Origin: JANELJ01 sp024511395
GTDB lineage: Bacteria > Pseudomonadota > Gammaproteobacteria > GRL18
Reading direction: 5' to 3'
NCBI GenBank assembly: GCA_963681975.1
Contig: OY820613.1
Location: 3,844,001 to 3,908,000, forward strand
DNA: 64,000 nt
Shown here in pieces: positions 58,099 through 64,000 of this stretch. The position numbers were made by a program, and so were the translations under genes. A model generated the notes under the pieces. That model was not told where the DNA came from and searched no databases. It worked only from the letters and a program-made list of their open reading frames with translations. Numbering within the stretch: position 1 is the first letter of the stretch; every line of letters begins with the position of its first letter.

Positions 58099-58891
58099 TA
58101 TGTACTAATGGCCAGTCGTTATGCTCATGCAAAACAGTTTAAACGCATGAAGAAAATGAACAATAAACTGAAATCCCGTTTAGGTCGTGTTAAACGGGAT
58201 ATTGAACGACAACTGCCCAACTATTCTGTTGATATTTAGTCATTGTTTGAAGTGGCACTGGAACAGGCTCAGAAACTGATTGAGCAGGAGCAGCACAGTA
58301 AGAACAAGCTTTACAGTTTACATGCTCCTGAAGTCGAGTGTATCAGTAAAGGCAAAGCTCATAAGCTTTATGAATTTGGTGTTAAAGCCAGTATCGCGGT
58401 AACTAACAAGGAAGGCTTTGTTATTGGTGCTCAAAGTTGTCCGGGCAATCCTTATGATGGACATACCTTGCTGCCACAACTGGAACAAATAAAACAGTTT
58501 ACAGCCGTACAACCAGAACAGTACTTTGTTGACCGGGGTTATCGTGGACATGAAGTAAAAGACACTAAAGTTTTTATCTCAGGTCAGAAGCGAGGCGTTA
58601 CCCGAAGTATTAAAAAGGCATTAAAACGGCGCAGTGCGATTGAGCCTGAAATCGGTCATATGAAAAATGATGGTCGTTTAGACCGCTGCTACCTCAAAGG
58701 TGCAGTCGGTGATGCCATTAATGTGGTTATGGTAGCCGCTGGACATAACTTAAGAAAGATCCTCAATAAGCTCCGGCTTTTGTGGCTCAAAATTATTTCC
58801 GGTTTGATGGGGTCTTTTATCAAACCGGGGCAATCAGCCGCTTTAAACCTGGCTTGATGTCAGGCTTAAAACGGTATTATTCAGGTTGAAC
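58099..58891 (+). mobile_element. IS5-like element, 3' fragment (copy I)
   Basis: Begins inside the transposase gene at TATGTACTAATGGCC, abutting copy H in inverted orientation, and ends with a normal right terminal repeat at 58891. The frame (YVLMASRYAHAKQF...) has TAG at 58237-58239 where other copies have CAG (Gln), then runs to the normal end with the second Asp and Glu blocks. It is a dead fragment. Confidence 0.88.
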
Positions 58892-59156
58892 TAATTATGG
58901 AGTTACATCCTGATGGGTAAACTATTGAAACAAAATGATAAAATCATTAAAGACATACCTATGAATACCGCCTAAAATAAACAGGGGCAGGACAATAATA
59001 ATACTTAACCGTAGGCGGGTTTTTAATGAAGGCGCAGAAGATGCTGGCTTTGCCGGTTTGCGGAAAAAATCAGGCATTAATTGTTTATGGCCTCAGTCTG
59101 AAATAAACAATTTAAATATTAGCATATTAACTCGGGCAATCATAACTTACCTGATG

Positions 59157-60860
59157 TTATAAGGCAGGAGGAATTATTTCAAGTGCTTTGATTGGTGGTT
59201 TATCATTATTTTCTCGCCACTTACGAGCCATTTCCCATTTGAGAATATCATAATAACTGCGGATATTTTCCACGTATTTAACGGCTTCATCACCGCGGGC
59301 ATAACCGTACTGGAGTTTCTCATGCCATTTTTTCTTCCGCAGTAAAGGCAGAACCTTTTTAAGGTTTACCCATTTAGTATGATCTTTCTCGGACTGTTTA
59401 AGCAGTTTCAGGGCATCCCGGAGATGTCCATAACCCAGGTTATAGGCCGCTAGGGCAAAGTATAGCCGGTCAGGATCCTTGATTTCATGGGGTAGCCTTT
59501 TATACAGGCGGGTAAAATAATAAGCACCGCCAAAAATGCTTTGATGCGGTTCTACGCGATTGTTAACTCCAATATGTTTAGCGGTGTCACGTGTCAGCAT
59601 CATCAGTCCCCGGACACCGGTAGGTGATCGGGCATCAGGGTTCCAGTGAGATTCCTGGTAGGATATGGCTGCCAATAGCGTCCAGTCCATTTTATTATCC
59701 TTACCAGCCTTTTCAAACCAGGGTTGAAATTTGGGCAGTCGGGTAATAATATGGCGTTGAAAAAAACGGGTTCCGACATAGTCAAAACTCTTGATATAAC
59801 CAAAATGCTGTTCCCGTAGAGCCTCAAGGGCACCGCTTTTTTTCTGTTGTTTTAAAAAATTATTGGCAGCGTTATACAGGGAAAGATCGTCTGTTTTTTC
59901 AAACGCCCAGGCAATATCCTGAGGCTTGTTTATGTCAAAGGCCAGCCTGAGTTCCGGATAGTAACGCCGGTTAAGTTTAATTTCATCCGAACTGGCAATG
60001 GTAAAATCAACCAGACCTTCATTAACGAGCTGCATCAGATCTTCGGGTGAAGCCGTGGGATTAACGGTCCACTTTAATTTCGGGTATTTTTTCTTAAGAT
60101 TCTGTAATACGCTGATGAGGCTGTCATCAGAAGAAATTTCGATGGACAAACGGGGTATTTGGGCCAGTTTTTTGGGGCGGCGGGTTCCTGAACGATAGAC
60201 CAGCTGATAAGTCACTTTGTGGTAGGGGACAGTAAACAGGTATTTTGACTGGCGTTGCGGCGTAATAAGGAGTTTGGCAGCAGCAAAGTCGCCCTTATGC
60301 TTATCGAGCTGATGCAGCAATTCTCTGGCATTGGGCTCCACAAGCACCTTTAATTTGACTCCTAGTTTATCACTGAAACGCTTAACCAGTTCGTATTCAA
60401 AACAGGTGGGGCATAATGGACCCTGATAATAAATACTGGGTGAATTGCGGGTTAGAACCTTCATCTGACCAATGGACTGGATACGTTCCAGGCGATCAGG
60501 CGGTTCATAGCAGGCACTAAGAAAAAAAGGAATTAAAAGTAATAAAAATACACGCATCAGAAACAGGATACAGATAACCGTCAAATGCTCTTTCAAATCC
60601 TGTTTAAGCTGGCTGGTGGTGTATAAAGCCTTGTTCCAGCCAATACTAAGTCCTTCAATAAGCGCCTGTAAAAAGTCAATGATCAGCATAATCAAATCAG
60701 AAAGCAGCTCAAAAAAAGTATCCACTACATTTTTTTTCAGGCTGTTAATTGAATACTGAGTGCCTTTATAGAGTGTTAAAAAAGTCTGATAGAGTAACTC
60801 GATAATAAACAGGGTAATAACCGAATAGATAATTGCAATTTTTTCAAAAATAAACAACAT
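59157..60860 (-). CDS. mltF: Membrane-bound lytic murein transglycosylase F
   Basis: A solute-binding-like domain (RIQSIGQMKVLTRNSPSIYYQGP to the QQKKSGALEALREQHFGY region) is followed by a lytic transglycosylase domain with the catalytic Glu in LLAAISYQESHWNPDARSPTGVRGLMMLT and ALAAYNLGYGHLRDA. It cleaves peptidoglycan. The usual start would be MRVFLLLLIPFFLSACYEPP at 60557, a lipoprotein signal, giving 466 residues. However, the frame is open to 60887, and the ATG at 60860 has GGAG 10 bases before it. That start adds about 100 residues with a membrane segment and amphipathic helices, placing the lipobox inside the protein. I chose it for the ribosome site; the shorter form is a real alternative. 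Confidence 0.8.
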   Translation of the reverse strand: MLFIFEKIAIIYSVITLFIIELLYQTFLTLYKGTQYSINSLKKNVVDTFFELLSDLIMLIIDFLQALIEGLSIGWNKALYTTSQLKQDLKEHLTVICILFLMRVFLLLLIPFFLSACYEPPDRLERIQSIGQMKVLTRNSPSIYYQGPLCPTCFEYELVKRFSDKLGVKLKVLVEPNARELLHQLDKHKGDFAAAKLLITPQRQSKYLFTVPYHKVTYQLVYRSGTRRPKKLAQIPRLSIEISSDDSLISVLQNLKKKYPKLKWTVNPTASPEDLMQLVNEGLVDFTIASSDEIKLNRRYYPELRLAFDINKPQDIAWAFEKTDDLSLYNAANNFLKQQKKSGALEALREQHFGYIKSFDYVGTRFFQRHIITRLPKFQPWFEKAGKDNKMDWTLLAAISYQESHWNPDARSPTGVRGLMMLTRDTAKHIGVNNRVEPHQSIFGGAYYFTRLYKRLPHEIKDPDRLYFALAAYNLGYGHLRDALKLLKQSEKDHTKWVNLKKVLPLLRKKKWHEKLQYGYARGDEAVKYVENIRSYYDILKWEMARKWRENNDKPPIKALEIIPPAL

Positions 60861-60993
60861 AATAAAACCAGCTCCGTAAAATACCACTAAAATCTGACAC
60901 CCTTTTATTCTAGCAGTTTATTCTGGAAAGTCTTCAAAATAGTGTAGAATTAGTTAATGATGTTTTATCTTTTTTTTGAGACAGGTGGAATTA

Positions 60994-61104
60994 ATGACTG
61001 AACTTATGTTCAGAATAATTTTAGGGGCTGGCCTAGTGGTGCTGTTATACATCAGTGCCCTGACTAACGATAATGAATTAATAAAGATATATATTGGAAT
61101 CTGA
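60994..61104 (+). CDS. Small membrane peptide (36 residues)
   Basis: MTELMFRIILGAGLVVLLYIS followed by ALTNDNELIKIYIGI. ACAGGTGG lies 7 bases before the ATG. One hydrophobic span is flanked by short polar ends. It is too short for homology-based judgement; the ribosome site and composition make it plausible. It is divergent from mltF. Confidence 0.4.
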   Translation: MTELMFRIILGAGLVVLLYISALTNDNELIKIYIGI

Positions 61105-61130
61105 AGGCTCCCCACAAATTTAAACCATTG

Positions 61131-61353
61131 TGCAGAGTCACATCACGTCCTGGTTCAATTGTGTAAATGCTTTTTTCAAATCCTTCATGTAAATTTTATA
61201 CCGTTTGTCATTTATAACTTGTGGCTATTTGCATTCTAGGGTTGGACAATTGAAATTTTCACACAAAAAATTCGTTAATCATAATAGTAATATTGGTTGG
61301 ATATTGCCAAATATAAGATGTGGTTGAAGCTTAACCTCTGGTTGGAATTATCC
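61131..61353. repeat. Dispersed intergenic repeat, copy 2
   Basis: Counterpart of 18653-18858, with the same order of motifs (AAATCCTTCATG, GGCTATTTGCATTCTAGGGTTG, TGGTTGGAT, GGTTGGAATTA) at near-equal spacing. No open reading frame. Outside it, 61105-61130 and 61354-61432 show nothing recognisable. Confidence 0.4.
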
Positions 61354-61432
61354 AAAAGACTGAAATATTTATTTGGGAATGTGATAGAACATAAAAGTTT
61401 CCTTTAAACTATTAATCCAATTCATGTACTGG

Positions 61433-61900
61433 TCAAGTCCAACCGGACATTTTTTTTAGAGAATTTTCATAGTTAATTGGTGACTGATCACCATTTGCTG
61501 AATGCAGTCTTTCCAGGTTGTAATACCTCATGTAAACTGCAACATCTTTCTTCATATGCTCACGAGTTGGCTGAGCAATTTTGAATATCCAATCATGCTT
61601 AAGACTACCAAAAAAACGTTCAACCACAGCATTATCCCAACAAGCGCCTACATCCCCCATGCTGGCCCGTATTCCATAATGACTCAGTAACTTTCTATAT
61701 CGCTTACTGGTGTACTGTGAACCTCGATCACTATGAAAAACAAGCCCAAAAGGCGGCTGTCTTATGTTATAGGCCATTACCATTGCTTTACATATTAAGT
61801 CTGTCGTCATGCGTTTACTGATAGACCAGCCAACAATACGACGTGAGTATAAATCCATTACAATAGCTAAATACATCCAACCTTCACCGGTTTTTAAATA
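61433..61900 (-). pseudogene. IS3-family transposase OrfB, C-terminal fragment
   Basis: The frame reads KTGEGWMYLAIVMDLYSRRIVGWSISKRM, LVFHSDRGSQYTSKRYRKLL (second Asp), and VVERFFGSLKHDWIF (Glu) to the end SPINYENSLKKMSGWT. It belongs to a different IS3 subgroup from the one at 8-9 kb. The N-terminal part, with the first catalytic Asp, is replaced by IS5-like copy J at 61901, whose leader extends the open frame artificially to 62101. The IS right end is near 61425. Confidence 0.82.
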
Positions 61901-63398
61901 GTCCGACCTGAATAAATCATAGCACATTGATTTATAAGGAAATATTGCTTGATTATGGGTGTTAAATTTGCAGGTTTTTGGTAAAATAAGCCTTATTACC
62001 TTGCAAATTTCCAGACCAGAATGAAGCCAAAGAAACAGCCAAAAATACCTCAGGAAGACCTGTTCAGGATGCGCCCTGAAAACATGCTGGACATAAACCA
62101 TAAGTTGATTAAGTTATCAAAACACATAGACCGGGAAAGTCCTGATAAAGAATGGGGCGCTTTGTTTGTATCCACTAAAGGTGCTCCTGCCATACGCACT
62201 TGATTGATTGCAGGATTGCATTACCTGAAACACCTTCATGATTTATCAGATGAACAGGTAGTAAAAGGCTGGACAGAAAATCCGTACTGGCAGTATTTCT
62301 GTGGTGAAGAATACTTTCAGCATAAGATGCCCATACACCCTGTGACCATGACCAAATGGCGTAACCGGCCGGGTAAATCAGGCAGTGAAAAATTACTGAT
62401 TGAAACCATTAAAGCCGGACTAAAGAGTAAAACCATAAAGCCCGGCAGTTTAAAGAAAGTCACGGTAGATACTACCGTACAGGAAAAGAACATCGCTTTT
62501 CCAACCGATTCAAAGCTCCTGAACAAAGCCAGAGAAAACCTGGTTAAACTGTCCAAAGAGCACGGTATTAAACTGCGCCAGAACTATAATCGGGTTGGGC
62601 CGCAATATGTACTAATGGCCAGTCGTTATGCACATGCAAAACAGTTTAAACGCATGAAGAAAATGAACAATAAACTGAAATCCCGTTTAGGTCGTGTTAA
62701 ACGGGATATTGAACGACAACTGCCCAATTATTCTGTCGATATTCAGTCATTGTTTGAAGTAGCTCTAAAACAGGCTCAGAAACTGATTGAGCAGGAGCAG
62801 CACAGTAAGAACAAGCTTTACAGTTTACATGCTCCTGAAGTCGAGTGTATCAGTAAAGGCAAAGTTCATAAGCCTTATGAATTTGGAGTTAAAGCCAGTA
62901 TCGCGGTAACTAACAAGGAAGGCTTTGTTATTGGCGCTCAAAGTTGTCCGGGCAATCCTTATGATGGACATACCTTGCTGCCACAACTGGAACAGATAAA
63001 ACAGTTTACAGCCGTACAACCGGAACAATGCTTTGTTGACCGTGGTTATCGTGGACATGAAGTAAAAGACACTAAAGTTTTTATCTCAGGTCAGAAGTGA
63101 GGCGTTACCCGAAGTATTAAAAAGGCATTAAAACGGCGCAGTGCGATTGAGCCTGAAATTGGTCATATGAAAAATGATGGCCGTTTAGACCGCTGCTACC
63201 TCAAAGGTGCAGTCGGTGATGCCATTAATGTGGTTATGGTGGCCGCTGGTCATAACTTAAGAAAGATCCTCAATAAGCTCCGGCTTTTGTGGCTCAAAAT
63301 TATTTCCGGTTTGATGGGATATTTTATCAAACCAGAACAATCAGCCGCTTTAAACCTGGCTTGATGTCAGACTTAAAACGGTATTATTCAGGTTGAAC
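61901..63398 (+). mobile_element. IS5-like element, copy J (full length)
   Basis: Both terminal repeats present (GTCCGACCTGAATAA at 61901, ...CAGGTTGAAC at 63398). Flanks TAAATA (left) and TATTTA (right). Copy K follows in the same orientation after exactly one TATTTA. Confidence 0.9.
62021..63364 (+). pseudogene. IS5-family transposase (copy J, two nonsense codons)
   Basis: The frame is complete apart from TGA at 62201-62203 (CGA Arg in AIRTRLIAG) and TGA at 63098-63100 (CGA Arg in SGQKRGVTRS). The second stop falls before the catalytic Glu, so no product can be complete. Confidence 0.9.
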
Positions 63399-63404
63399 TA
63401 TTTA

Positions 63405-64000
63405 GTCCACCCTGAATAAAACATATAGCATTGATTTATAAAGAAATATTGCTTGATTATGGGTGTTAAATTTGCAAGTTTTTGGTAAAATAAGCCTTAT
63501 TACCTTGCAAATTTCCATACCAAAATGAAGCCAAAGAAACAGCCAAAAATACCTCAGGAAGACCTGTTCAGGATGCGTCTTGAAAACATGCTGGACTTAA
63601 ATCATGAGTTGATTAAGTTATCAAAACACATAAACTGGGAAAGTCTTGATAAAGAATGGGGAGCCCTGTTTATATCCACTAAAGGCGCTCCTGCTATACG
63701 CACTCGCCTGATTGCAGGATTGCATTACCTGAAACATCTGCATGATTTATCGGATGAACAGGTCGTAAAAAGCTGGACAGAAAATCCGTACTGGCAATGT
63801 TTTTGTGGAGAAGAATACTTTCAGCATAAGATGCCTATACACCCTACGACCATGACCAAATGGCGTAACCGGCTGGGTAAGTCAGGCAGTGAAAAATTAC
63901 TGATTGAAACCATTAAGGCCGGACTAAAGAGTAAAACCATAAAGCCCGGCAGTTTAAAGAAAGTCACGGTAGATACTACCGTACAGGAAAAGAACATCGC
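63405..64000 (+). mobile_element. IS5-like element, copy K (runs off the window)
   Basis: Left end GTCCACCCTGAATAA at 63405, preceded by the TATTTA it shares with copy J. The transposase frame starts at 63525 (MKPKKQPKIPQEDLFRM) and is open to the end of the window at VDTTVQEKNI. It is the most divergent copy here (for example LDLNHELIKLSKHINWESLDKEW, ENPYWQCFCG, HPTTMTKW), so it belongs to an older or separate lineage. Confidence 0.88.

Larger units (their letters stand above)
54595..58964 (+). mobile_element. IS4-family element (second type), copy 2, with nested IS982 and IS5-like copies
   Basis: Ends TCATAGGTATG (54595) and CATACCTATGA (58964), with an 8-bp target duplication ATACCGCC (54587-54594, 58965-58972) in the GGDEF gene. 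Inside are IS982 copy 3 (55288-56306) and two IS5-like pieces, H and I, that replace about 430 bp of the element. Confidence 0.92.
53346..59077 (-). pseudogene. GGDEF-type membrane signalling protein, split by a nested IS stack
   Basis: The start is about 59077 (MPDFFRKPAKPASSAPSLKTRLRLSIIIVLPLFIL, first membrane segment). The gene is cut at 54594/58973 by the IS4-family element. Beyond it the sensor helices continue (LKDKIQKTVTPFNRYLETGALDEK), lose frame at an A run near 54430 and again near 54250, then reach a second membrane segment (LNALLLISFVFLLVYISTLATIMML) and the GGDEF domain. That domain has DLTQLSNKRSL, LIDVDHLG and ARYNSDEFLIILPE; the catalytic GG of GGDEF is NS, so the cyclase was probably already inactive. 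Confidence 0.85.

Noticed and set aside
61433..62101. 222-residue fusion frame of IS3 OrfB with IS5-like leader
   Set aside because: The first 65 residues are antisense to the IS5-like leader; only the IS3 part up to 61900 is real.
1..64000. tRNA or rRNA genes
   Set aside because: I saw no cloverleaf-like or rRNA-like segment while reading; a covariance-model scan would be needed to exclude them formally.

Overview
This window looks like a chromosome piece of a gammaproteobacterium, probably marine or host-associated, that is undergoing genome decay. The host genes that can be named (rimO-cmoA-cmoB, guaB/guaA, xseA, tadA, htpX, mltF, an N-acetylglutaminylglutamine amidotransferase, a rhombosortase with a GlyGly-CTERM protein) all fit that class. 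By my estimate about half of the 64 kb is insertion sequence (IS) DNA. At least eight IS types are present: an IS5-like element at 11 loci (letters A-K below), an IS4-superfamily element in three copies (with the Y-(2)-R-(3)-E-(6)-K signature), a second IS4-family element (two copies), IS982 (three copies), IS66 (two), IS21, IS256 and IS3 pieces. Nearly every IS copy is truncated, frameshifted or split by another IS. No CRISPR array, tRNA, rRNA or complete defence system was seen.

Layout. 1-1.0 kb: tail of a hydantoinase B/5-oxoprolinase gene, a BON-domain lipoprotein and a MITE-like hairpin. 1.0-9.3 kb: an IS pile-up with a crushed arfB remnant. 9.4-18.6 kb: a mostly host segment with the amidotransferase, a broken msrAB, an FKBP isomerase, a ClC channel, the 3' part of a chemotaxis receptor gene and htpX. 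19-28.5 kb: IS66 split by IS21, an hsdM fragment, the 5' part of the same chemotaxis receptor, and IS982 split by an IS4-family element. 28.5-33.6 kb: GlyGly-CTERM tail, rhombosortase, and a leftward rimO-cmoA-cmoB-SET-glycosyltransferase cluster. 33.7-45.3 kb: IS copies separated by a small secreted protein, a broken selO, a metallo-beta-lactamase-fold hydrolase and fragments of a Na/phosphate symporter and a cytochrome c. 45.3-52.7 kb: the healthiest stretch (xseA, alkyladenine DNA glycosylase, guaB, guaA, tadA) with a broken Fic gene. 52.7-64 kb: a broken FKBP gene, a diguanylate-cyclase-like gene split by a 4.4 kb nested IS stack, mltF and further IS copies running off the end.

What ties it together is decay. 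Core information genes (guaA, guaB, xseA, tadA, cmoA, cmoB) are intact. Accessory functions are dead or dying: signalling (chemotaxis receptor, GGDEF), protein repair (MsrAB), protein sorting (rhombosortase), restriction (HsdM) and AMPylation (Fic, SelO). The lesions are homopolymer slips, short tandem duplications, internal deletions, IS insertions and C:G-to-T:A nonsense changes. The most informative structure is a chemotaxis receptor gene whose two halves now lie 8.5 kb apart on opposite strands, each abutting an IS982 copy and each keeping one half of the same 6-bp target duplication. I did not find a convincing new biological system; the novelty is in the IS architecture and in a few small non-coding elements.
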